Origin: Lachnospiraceae bacterium
GTDB lineage: Bacteria > Bacillota > Clostridia > Lachnospirales > Lachnospiraceae
Direction of reading: 5' to 3'
Assembly: GCA_024699325.1 (NCBI GenBank)
Contig: JAILPS010000055.1
Location: 1-64,000 of the forward strand
DNA: 64,000 nt
The notes below the pieces were generated by a model. It worked only from the letters and a program-made list of their open reading frames with translations. It was not told where the DNA came from and did no database searches. Made by a program: the position numbers and the translations under genes. Below, piece after piece: positions 27,763 to 34,573 of the stretch (position 1 is the first letter of the stretch; each line of letters starts with the position of its first letter).

Positions 27763-28391
27763 TTCTTTCCCTTTCTCTACGTTATGGCTGGGGCGCCCTG
27801 GCCCTCCTAGGTAACGACTAGGGCGCCTTGGCTCTCCTAGGTTTTCTCGGGGGCGCCTTGGCTCCACGGACGGTCCCGTCGGACTTTATTTTCCTACGCC
27901 TCATGCCTCCTCCGCTCGGCAAAACCAGCCTCGCTACGTGCGGGTGACTTCGTCTCCGGAAAAAAAGCTCCTCCGTGCCCTGATATACAAGGCGGTACGA
28001 CACATTACGGAAACATTTTCTGATGCGCCCTGGCCCTCCTGGGTTTTCTCGGTGGGCGCCTTGGCTAAATCCTCACACATAGAAACTCCTTCTGGTGAAG
28101 GTAAGAAAACCTCGCAGGCTTCGGTTTTCTTTTTATTCTATTGCGCTGCGCGCGAGGGTGAGGGCGGAAGTTTTTTATAGAGGCGCATTGGCTCTCGCAA
28201 AGTAGTGACGGGGGCGCCTTGGCTCTCGTGGGTTTTCTCGAAGAACGCCTTGGCCCCACGGACGTTTTCCAAAATAGTTTCCTATGCTTTGGAAACATTT
28301 CCAGGTCACGTCCTGACTCTCTAGGCGGTACAGACTAATTCCAGATAGTCTTTTCCCTAGCCACAAAAATCTTTAACATACCCCTAAACGC
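27763..28391. repeat. Repeat-rich spacer upstream of pyrG
   Basis: No convincing gene. The plus strand carries at least six degenerate units of the pattern GGCGCCTTGGCTCTC-N-GGTTTTCTC (around 27791, 27823, 27851, 28026, 28052, 28183, 28212 and 28244), some arranged head to tail about 28-30 bases apart. The segment 28094-28252 is half of a ~160-base inverted pair. Short open frames here encode Arg/Pro-rich peptide because of the repeats. If the 28444-28472 promoter drives pyrG, this is a ~675-base 5' untranslated leader. Confidence 0.7.
28094..28252 (+). repeat. Long inverted repeat, copy 1 (downstream of gatB)
   Basis: Nearly identical, with about a dozen differences seen by eye, to the reverse complement of 31523-31682. 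It contains the hairpin AAGAAAACC...GGTTTTCTT (28103-28131), a GCGC-rich stem, GAGGGTGAGGGCGGAAG, and two GGCGCCTTGGCTCTC units. Confidence 0.85.
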
Positions 28392-28425
28392 AAAAAAGGG
28401 CGCTTTGAGCCATGCCCAAAGCGCC
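28392..28425 (-). terminator. Terminator-like hairpin in the gatB-pyrG spacer
   Basis: Hairpin GGCGCTTTGGGC-AT-GGCTCAAAGCGCC followed by six T residues. It starts only ~12 bases after the transcription start predicted from the 28444-28472 promoter and also lies 65 bases after gatB. It can end gatB transcripts and attenuate transcripts from that promoter. The stem bases AAGGCGCTTTGGG closely match the glnN leader hairpin. Confidence 0.85.
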
Positions 28426-28443
28426 TTCGCTTATTATTCCAAG

Positions 28444-28472
28444 AATATAAACCAAAGTTTCGCCCTTGTCAA
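28444..28472 (-). promoter_or_regulatory. Strong promoter between gatB and pyrG
   Basis: TTGACA (28467-28472), 17-base spacer, TATATT (28444-28449). The first gene it can serve is pyrG, after a terminator-like hairpin and ~600 bases of repeats. Confidence 0.7.
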
Positions 28473-28489
28473 TAAAAAATTTCAATTAG

Positions 28490-29932
28490 TTACAATTTTG
28501 ATAGTATCTCTGTGAGAATACGATTGACGCTGGCGGGGTCGGCTTTGCCCTTCATGGCCTTCATGGTCTGGCCGACTAAGAAGCCCATAGCCTTGGTTTT
28601 GCCTGCCTTATAGTCCGCCACGGACTGTGGATTGGCCCCCACTATCTGCTCGATTGTGCTCTTAAGCGCGTCGTCGTCACCGCTCATCATGAGGTCGTGC
28701 TCGGTTACGTACTGCTCAGGGTCCACATTTTCTGAGAAGACGTGCTCGAAGACCTCCTTGGCGGTAGGGCGGTTGATTTTGCCGCTGTCCACCAGCTCGA
28801 TGAGGCTTGCCAAGTTCTTGGCTGAAAATGTTATGTCCTGCGCATCCTTATTGTCAGCCTTGAGAAGCCTCATGGTCTCGCCCATGAGCCAGTTTGAAAC
28901 CTCCTTGGGCTTGCCGCAGATGGCGCTTGCATCCTCGAAGACATCCGCCATTTTTTTGGCTGAGGTGATGATCTCGATGTCGTACTGCGGTATGCCGTAC
29001 TGTGTGGCGTATCTTGCCATCTTGGCCTCGCGAAATTCGGGCTCTCTAGCCTTGATTTCATCGATCATGGCCTGTGAAACCACTATCGGAACCAGGTCCG
29101 GATCAGGGAAGTAGCGATAATCCTGCGCGTCCTCCTTGCTTCTCATGGGGTATGAGACCGCCTTCGTGTCGTCCCATCTTCTGGTCTCCTGAACCACCTT
29201 CTCTCCTGACTCAATCAGGTCTATCTGGCGGTTTGCTTCGCCCTCAATGGCATGTGTGATTGCCGTAAATGAGTTGAGGTTTTTCATCTCTGTTCTGGTA
29301 CCAAACTCTGTGGCGCCCTTCTCCCTTACCGAGAGGTTTACGTCGGCTCTCATGGAGCCCTCCTGCAGCTTGCAGTCGCTCGCCCCTAAATACTGAATGG
29401 TCATTCGAAGCTTCTCGAGGTAAGCGATTACCTCCTCGGCGCTTCGCATGTCAGGCTCTGAGACGATCTCGATAAGCGGCACGCCTGAGCGGTTGTAATC
29501 CACTAGGGATGCGTCCTCCCAGTCGTCGTGGATGAGCTTACCTGCATCCTCCTCCATGTGGATCTCGTGAATGCCCACATTTTTAGTGTTGCCGGCGGCG
29601 TCCGTTATCTGCACGTGGCCGTTTCTGCAGATTGGCAGATAGAGCTGGGATATCTGATAGTTCTGAGGATTATCAGGGTAGAAGTAGTTCTTCCTGTCGA
29701 ATTTGCCAAATCTGGTTATGTCGCAGTTGGTTGCGAGTCCCACGGCGATGGCGTACTCCAAAACCTTCCTGTTAAGAACCGGAAGGGAGCCCGGCATTCC
29801 CGTGCACACAGGGCATGTGTGGCTGTTTGGCGCCCCGCCAAATGCTGTTGAACAGCCGCAGAATATCTTGGTCTTCGTGGCCAGTTCCACGTGGACCTCA
29901 AGTCCTATCACGATTTCATATTCCTTAGCCAT
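28490..29932 (-). CDS. gatB: Asp-tRNA(Asn)/Glu-tRNA(Gln) amidotransferase subunit B
   Basis: A 480-residue tRNA-binding and kinase subunit of GatCAB. The N-terminus EIVIGLEVHVELATKTKIFCGCSTAFGGAPNSHTCPVC contains the zinc-binding cysteines. YFYPDNPQNYQISQLYLPI, EEDAGKL and DYNRSGVPLIEIVSEPD are diagnostic. The C-terminal YqeY-like tail (~400-480) ends VNRILTEILSKL. It works with GatA and GatC to amidate misacylated tRNA using glutamine-derived ammonia. It starts one base after gatA. Confidence 0.97.
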   Translation of the reverse strand: MAKEYEIVIGLEVHVELATKTKIFCGCSTAFGGAPNSHTCPVCTGMPGSLPVLNRKVLEYAIAVGLATNCDITRFGKFDRKNYFYPDNPQNYQISQLYLPICRNGHVQITDAAGNTKNVGIHEIHMEEDAGKLIHDDWEDASLVDYNRSGVPLIEIVSEPDMRSAEEVIAYLEKLRMTIQYLGASDCKLQEGSMRADVNLSVREKGATEFGTRTEMKNLNSFTAITHAIEGEANRQIDLIESGEKVVQETRRWDDTKAVSYPMRSKEDAQDYRYFPDPDLVPIVVSQAMIDEIKAREPEFREAKMARYATQYGIPQYDIEIITSAKKMADVFEDASAICGKPKEVSNWLMGETMRLLKADNKDAQDITFSAKNLASLIELVDSGKINRPTAKEVFEHVFSENVDPEQYVTEHDLMMSGDDDALKSTIEQIVGANPQSVADYKAGKTKAMGFLVGQTMKAMKGKADPASVNRILTEILSKL

Positions 29933-29933
29933 A

Positions 29934-31373
29934 TCACACCTCCCCGCTCTGCTCTAATGTGTATGCCGCCCTGATGAGCGTCTTCTCACTGTAGCAGTCG
30001 CCGATCAGCTGCACACCTATCGGCAGGCCTTCGCTGTCCCTGCCACATGGCAGTGAGATGCCCGGAAGTCCGGCCAGGTTCACAGAGATCGTATAAATGT
30101 CTCCGAGATACATTTTGATGGGGTCTGCAAGGGATGAGCCCAGCTTAGGCGCCGTGGTAGGTGCCACCGGTCCAAGTATCACATCGTATTTTGCAAATGC
30201 CTCGTCAAATGCTTTCTTTATGAGCGCCTTAACCTTGAGCGCCTTCAGATAGTATGCGTCGTAGTAGCCTGAGCTTAAGACAAATGAGCCAAGCATGATT
30301 CTTCTCTTGACCTCCGCGCCGAAGCCCTCCGACCTGCTCTTCTTATACATCTCGTGAAGATCGCCGTAATCCTTCGTCCTGTAGCCATATTTCACGCCGT
30401 CAAATCTCTCGAGATTTGAGCTGGCCTCGGCTGCCGCGATGGTGTAGTAGGTTGGTATCGCGTAGTCCACAAGCGCCAACTCAAACTCCTCGACGATAGC
30501 GCCTCTAGCCCTTAAAACCTCAGCGGCGTGAAGCACCGCCTCCTTAACCTCAGCGTCTAATCCCTCGCCAAAATAAGTGGTCGGAATGCCTATCCTAAGC
30601 CCCTTCACATCCTGCACAAGAGCTGATGTGAAATCCGTATCCCTGCGGTCAAGGGATGTGCTGTCCTTCTCATCGTGTCCCGCAATCGCCTCCAGAACTG
30701 CAGCCGTATCAGCCACATTTTTAGTGAGAGGCCCAATCTGGTCCAGAGATGATCCGTAGGCAATCAGCCCGTATCTGGAAACCGTTCCGTAGGTCGGCTT
30801 CATTCCGACCACGCCGCAGTAGCTCGCCGGCTGTCTGATTGAGCCGCCCGTGTCGCTTCCCAGCGCAAAAAATGCTTCGTCGGCTGCCACAGCCGCCGCA
30901 GATCCTCCAGACGAACCACCAGGCACATGCTCCAAATTCACAGGATTCTTCGTCGGTCCGTAGTAACTGGTCTCTGTGGTGGAGCCCATGGCAAACTCGT
31001 CCATGTTGGTCTTACCTATAACCACCGCTCCCGCCTCAGTAAGCTTCTTAACCGCCTCCGCGCTGTATGTGGGCACGAAATTGCTAAGTATCTTAGAGGA
31101 ACAGCTCGTAAGCATCCCCTCCGTGCACATATTGTCCTTAATCGCCACCGGCACACCCGCAAGCGCGCCCGTAAGCTCGCCCGCCTCAATCCTTCTCTGG
31201 ACCTCGCGCGCCCTCCTAAGAGCACCCTCCTCGTCCACAGTCACATAGGCGCCGATCTCGCCGTCCACCTCTCTAATGCGGGCCAGCACAGCCTCCATGG
31301 CCTCAACCGCAGTCACCTGCCCCGCCTTAATAGATTTCGAGAGCTCCACCGCCCCCATTTTCAATATATCCAT
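29934..31373 (-). CDS. gatA: Asp-tRNA(Asn)/Glu-tRNA(Gln) amidotransferase subunit A
   Basis: A 479-residue amidase-signature enzyme. The Ser-cisSer-Lys triad is the Lys in VPVAIKDNMC (~79), then EHVPGGSSGGSAAAVAA and GSDTGGSIRQPASYCG (~155-185). It releases ammonia from glutamine for GatB. Unusually it is separated from gatC by ~710 bases of repeats. Its start codon is preceded by tandem 30-base repeats instead of a clear AGGAGG, so translation initiation may be weak or coupled in an unusual way. Confidence 0.96.
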   Translation of the reverse strand: MDILKMGAVELSKSIKAGQVTAVEAMEAVLARIREVDGEIGAYVTVDEEGALRRAREVQRRIEAGELTGALAGVPVAIKDNMCTEGMLTSCSSKILSNFVPTYSAEAVKKLTEAGAVVIGKTNMDEFAMGSTTETSYYGPTKNPVNLEHVPGGSSGGSAAAVAADEAFFALGSDTGGSIRQPASYCGVVGMKPTYGTVSRYGLIAYGSSLDQIGPLTKNVADTAAVLEAIAGHDEKDSTSLDRRDTDFTSALVQDVKGLRIGIPTTYFGEGLDAEVKEAVLHAAEVLRARGAIVEEFELALVDYAIPTYYTIAAAEASSNLERFDGVKYGYRTKDYGDLHEMYKKSRSEGFGAEVKRRIMLGSFVLSSGYYDAYYLKALKVKALIKKAFDEAFAKYDVILGPVAPTTAPKLGSSLADPIKMYLGDIYTISVNLAGLPGISLPCGRDSEGLPIGVQLIGDCYSEKTLIRAAYTLEQSGEV

Positions 31374-31375
31374 AG

Positions 31376-31480
31376 TTCACACTCTACACTTTCTATAATC
31401 CAAACTCTGTACGCTGCCAGTTCTGTAATTCACATTCTACACGTTGCTAGTTCTGTAATTCACACTCTACACGTTAAATA
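31376..31480 (-). repeat. 30-base tandem repeats abutting the gatA start
   Basis: Units beginning TTCTGTAATTCACA occur at 31421 and 31451 with 30-base period, with a degenerate unit at 31391 (TTCTATAATCCAAA) and a partial one touching the gatA ATG. The last unit overlaps the ribosome-binding region of gatA. Confidence 0.8.
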
Positions 31481-31522
31481 CTTCCACAAACACCATAACC
31501 AATTGCCACTACCTTGCGAGAG

Positions 31523-31682
31523 CCAAGGCGTCTCCGAGAAAACCCACGAGAGCCAAGGCGCCCCCGCCACTACTTTGCGAGAGCCAAGGCGCCTCTATAA
31601 AAAACTTCCGCCCTCACCCTCGCGCTCAGCGCGATAGAATAAAAAGAAAACCGAAGCCTGCGAGGTTTTCTTTCCTTCGCCG
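31523..31682 (-). repeat. Long inverted repeat, copy 2 (upstream of gatA)
   Basis: Reverse-complement partner of 28094-28252. The two arms flank gatA-gatB, with loop ends ~3.3 kb apart. It contains the same AAGAAAACC/GGTTTTCTT hairpin (31645-31672). Confidence 0.85.
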
Positions 31683-31831
31683 AAAGTAGTGTCTCTGTGT
31701 ATAGGTTCAATCAAGGCGCCCCCTGAGAAAACCTACGAGGGCCATGGCGCCCCCGCCTCAAACCTCCAGGTTATCATCCCCCGCGCCTGTCAATATCAGG
31801 ACGCGACCAAGAAATTTTTCCGGAGCGGTTG

Positions 31832-31923
31832 AAAGAAAACCTCCGTTACACTACGGTTTTCTTTTGAACTAACCGCGCCAAGCGTCGCGCGGACCGACTG
31901 TCAAGCCCCTACGGGCCTTGACA
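31832..31923 (+). repeat. Structured dispersed element, copy 2 (partner of the gdhA leader)
   Basis: Hairpin AAAGAAAACC...GGTTTTCTTT (31832-31865), the identical 34-base core ACCGCGCCAAGCGTCGCGCG... (31872-31905), then TGTCAAGCCCC-TAC-GGGCCTTGACA (31899-31923) followed by TAT, as in the gdhA copy. The orientation is opposite to the gdhA leader. No start codon or promoter is seen for this strand. Confidence 0.7.
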
Positions 31924-32089
31924 TATAGTCACCCGCATGAGGCATGGGGCAAAATGTGTCAAGCCCTCCGGGCTTGACATGCAGCCCCAGCCCATTGCCG
32001 AAGGCAATTTTAAATGGGCTGGGGTTCCCAAGGGAGGAAAACATTTTTGGGAGCGGCCGTGGATTTCGCCAAGGCGCCCTCGCCATAAC

Positions 32090-32380
32090 CTAGAAGGTCC
32101 TAGGCGCGACGTAGTAGTTGTCCTTGCGCTCAGGCGCATTTTTAAGGACCTGCTCGGAGTTGTCGCCGTTAACGACGACGTCCTCGCGGAAGACATTTTG
32201 AACGGAGAAGACGTGGCTCATAGGCTCGACGCCGTCCGTGTTAAGTTCAGAGAGCTTGTCAATGTAGTCGAGCATAGAGCCCATGTCCCGCTTCGCAGCC
32301 TCCCGCTCAGAGTCCGTAAGCGACAGTTTGGCAAGAATGCCGACGTATTCGATTGTCTCGTCATCAATAATGTTTGCCAT
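32090..32380 (-). CDS. gatC: Asp-tRNA(Asn)/Glu-tRNA(Gln) amidotransferase subunit C
   Basis: A 96-residue linker subunit that wraps GatA to Gat[50 protein letters not shown] is the diagnostic N-terminal helical part, and the C-terminus has NVFREDVV and [16 protein letters not shown]. Start ATG 32378-32380 has GGAGGTAAAT just upstream. A longer frame to 32422 would overlap aspS and lacks a binding site. It lies 13 bases after aspS and probably shares its T-box-controlled transcript. Confidence 0.95.
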   Translation of the reverse strand: MANIIDDETIEYVGILAKLSLTDSEREAAKRDMGSMLDYIDKLSELNTDGVEPMSHVFSVQNVFREDVVVNGDNSEQVLKNAPERKDNYYVAPRTF

Positions 32381-32393
32381 ATTTACCTCCACA

Positions 32394-34142
32394 TCAGTCA
32401 CGAATCTTAATGTGCACCTCACGAAGCTGCTGCTCTGTGACCGTGTTAGGGGCGGAGCACATTAAGTCCTGTCCGCTGCCGGCCATAGGGAACGCTATGA
32501 CCTCGCGGATGTTCTCCTCGTTTTTGAGGAGCATGATCATTCTGTCCACGCCAGGCGCCATGCCCGCATGAGGCGGAGCGCCAAACTGGAAGGCCTGATA
32601 GAGAGCCCCGAATTTGGTCTCAAGAGTCTCACGGTCGTAGCCCGCGATCTCGAAGGCCTTCTCCATGATTTCCATGTCGTGGTTTCTGACAGCGCCACTC
32701 GACAATTCCACGCCGTTGCAGACAATGTCGTACTGGTAGGCCAGGATTGTAAGAGGGTCCTGGGTCTTAAGAGCCTCCAGACCGCCCTGTGGCATGGAGA
32801 AAGGATTGTGCGTAAAGCCAATCTTTTTGGTCTCCTCGTCAAGCTCGAACATAGGGAAATCATTTACATAGCAGAAACGGTAAGCGTTCTTCTCAAGAAG
32901 ATCAAGTCTTGCGCCAAGCTCATTTCGAAGAGCGCCGGCACATTTGGCTGCCTGGGCCTCACGGTCCGCGATGAAGAAGATCGTGTCGCCCACGCCAAGA
33001 CCTGCAAGAGTCTTAAGCTCGCCCTTAAGCTCGTCAGGGATGAACTTGTCAATCGGACCCTTGTAGGAGCCGTCCTCCATGACCTCCAGGTAGCCAAGAC
33101 CGCCCATGCCAAGCTCGTGACGCGCGTAGGATTCAAGCTTCTCGTGGAAGCCCTTGCTCATGTCGGCGTGCACCTTGATGGCTCTGACCGTTCTGCCGTG
33201 GAATGCTTTAAATGTACACTTTGCAAAGAAGTCTGTCAAATCAATGATGCGAAGAGGGTTTCTAAGGTCCGGCTTGTCGGAGCCAAACTCAAGCATCGCC
33301 TGGGCATAGCTGATGATTGGAAATGGAGCCTCGGTGACCACGCTTCCCTCAGGGGCGAAACGCTTAAATGTGTCGCTTAGAACCTCCTCGCCAACCTTGA
33401 ACACATCCTCCTGTGTGGCAAAGCTCATCTCGAAGTCTAACTGGTAGAACTCTCCAGGAGAGCGGTCAGCCCTCGCATCCTCGTCCCTGAAGCAGGGAGC
33501 AATCTGGAAATATTTGTCGAAGCCCGCAACCATCAAAAGCTGCTTAAACTGCTGTGGCGCCTGTGGAAGGGCGTAGAACTTGCCCTTAAACCTTCTGGAT
33601 GGAACGATGTAGTCCCTCGCGCCCTCAGGCGATGACGCGGTAAGTATAGGAGTCTGAAGCTCCAAAAATCCAAGCTCAGTCATCTTCTGTCTGAGATAAG
33701 AGATGACCTGTGACCTGAAAATAATGTTGTCCTTGACCTTTTTGTTTCTAAGGTCCAAATATCTGTACTTAAGTCTCACATCCTCGCTGGTGTTTTTGGA
33801 TGTGATGATTTCAAATGGCAGAGGCTTGTAAACCTTGCCCAAAACGTCGATGAGCTTCGCCTCAACCTCAACCGTTCCCGTAGGAATGTTTGGATTGTAG
33901 GTCTCCTCATCCCTCTGCTCGACCAGACCCTCGACTGAGATGCTCATTTCCTTCCTGATGCCCTCTAAGAGAGTGGTATCCCTGAGAACTATCTGCAGCT
34001 CTCCGTACTGATCCCTCAGGTCGATAAATGAAACCCCTCCGTGGTCCCTGATGTTCTCGACCCAGCCTGCAACCCTCACCGTCTGTCCGATTAACTCCTC
34101 GCTGATCATGACTGTCGTGTGATCTCTGTAAATGTTTCCCAT
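32394..34142 (-). CDS. aspS: Aspartyl-tRNA synthetase (probably non-discriminating)
   Basis: A 582-residue class II synthetase. The N-terminal OB fold has [31 protein letters not shown]. Motif 2 is [29 protein letters not shown], there is a bacterial-type GAD insertion (~300-400), and motif 3 is [19 protein letters not shown]. Being followed by gatC-gatA-gatB suggests it charges both tRNA(Asp) and tRNA(Asn), with the transamidase converting Asp-tRNA(Asn) to Asn-tRNA(Asn). No asnS is in the window, so this rests on context. The leader is a T-box. Confidence 0.95.
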   Translation of the reverse strand: MGNIYRDHTTVMISEELIGQTVRVAGWVENIRDHGGVSFIDLRDQYGELQIVLRDTTLLEGIRKEMSISVEGLVEQRDEETYNPNIPTGTVEVEAKLIDVLGKVYKPLPFEIITSKNTSEDVRLKYRYLDLRNKKVKDNIIFRSQVISYLRQKMTELGFLELQTPILTASSPEGARDYIVPSRRFKGKFYALPQAPQQFKQLLMVAGFDKYFQIAPCFRDEDARADRSPGEFYQLDFEMSFATQEDVFKVGEEVLSDTFKRFAPEGSVVTEAPFPIISYAQAMLEFGSDKPDLRNPLRIIDLTDFFAKCTFKAFHGRTVRAIKVHADMSKGFHEKLESYARHELGMGGLGYLEVMEDGSYKGPIDKFIPDELKGELKTLAGLGVGDTIFFIADREAQAAKCAGALRNELGARLDLLEKNAYRFCYVNDFPMFELDEETKKIGFTHNPFSMPQGGLEALKTQDPLTILAYQYDIVCNGVELSSGAVRNHDMEIMEKAFEIAGYDRETLETKFGALYQAFQFGAPPHAGMAPGVDRMIMLLKNEENIREVIAFPMAGSGQDLMCSAPNTVTEQQLREVHIKIRD

Positions 34143-34187
34143 ACTTCCTTACCTCCTTTTTTAGACATGTATGCCCGGGGCTTTTCA

Positions 34188-34480
34188 AAAGAAAAGCCCC
34201 GGGATACAAACGTATCCCGGGGCGAATAGATTACTCTTATCCGCGGTACCACCCGTTTTCGAACATAGAACGAGCGTCCGAAACTACGTCGTTTCTATAT
34301 TCCTTTTGCGATTTACGATCGCTAATCGTATATGGCTACCCATGAACTGCTCACCATATCCGCTCCAGAGCGTTCCCATAATCCAGATCCTCATGCCGGG
34401 GCTCTCAGTCGGTGACCCCCGCTTCCTGTCAAAGACCGTGTAGGATTATAAGTCTCCTTCACTGCGTTTGGAAAATATGA
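34188..34480 (-). promoter_or_regulatory. T-box riboswitch of aspS-gatCAB
   Basis: The T-box sequence GGGTGGTACCGCG lies at plus 34242-34254, followed by a terminator GCCCCGGGATAC...GTATCCCGGGGC (34196-34223) with a T-rich tail. Upstream, TATAATCC (34443-34450) pairs with GGATTATG (34377-34384) to form a Stem I helix. One base below it the 3' strand of the internal loop reads GAAC (34372-34375), the position of the specifier. GAA is a Glu codon and AAC an Asn codon. Uncharged tRNA binding would switch the leader to antitermination. Confidence 0.9.
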
Positions 34481-34493
34481 AATTTTGTGTGCA

Positions 34494-34522
34494 ATTCTAA
34501 CACCTAACAAAATTTCGTTCAA
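34494..34522 (-). promoter_or_regulatory. Promoter of the T-box-aspS-gatCAB operon
   Basis: TTGAAC (34517-34522), 17-base spacer, TAGAAT (34494-34499), located just downstream of the amtB gene. Confidence 0.72.
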
Positions 34523-34573
34523 TAAGAAATTGTATTTTTCGGAGTACAATCTCTGTAAATTTAAGTTCCTAAT

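Larger units (their letters stand above)
31374..32089. repeat. Repeat-rich spacer splitting gatC from gatA
   Basis: A 716-base stretch with no plausible gene. From gatA outward: 30-base tandem repeats (31376-31480), the long inverted repeat (31523-31682), another GGCGCC unit (31711-31755), a structured element like the gdhA leader (31832-31923), two TGTCAAG...CTTGACA hairpins (31899-31923, 31957-31979), and a strong AGCCCCAGCCCATT...AATGGGCTGGGG stem-loop (about 31983-32025). The spacer is transcribed if gatCAB is one operon. Confidence 0.75.

Noticed and set aside
27818-28366. Several minus-strand 60-77 codon frames in the gatB-pyrG spacer
   Set aside because: They consist largely of translated GGCGCC repeat units, lack ribosome binding sites and overlap one another.
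31376-31480. CRISPR-like array
   Set aside because: The 30-base units are contiguous without unique spacers, are degenerate, and no cas genes are present.
30927-31637. 236-codon plus-strand frame across the gatA start and repeats
   Set aside because: Antisense to gatA and then reading through tandem repeats, giving low-complexity His/Ser/Pro peptide.
32568-33380. 270-codon plus-strand frame inside aspS
   Set aside because: Long only because of codon bias of the aspS gene on the other strand. The sequence resembles no protein.
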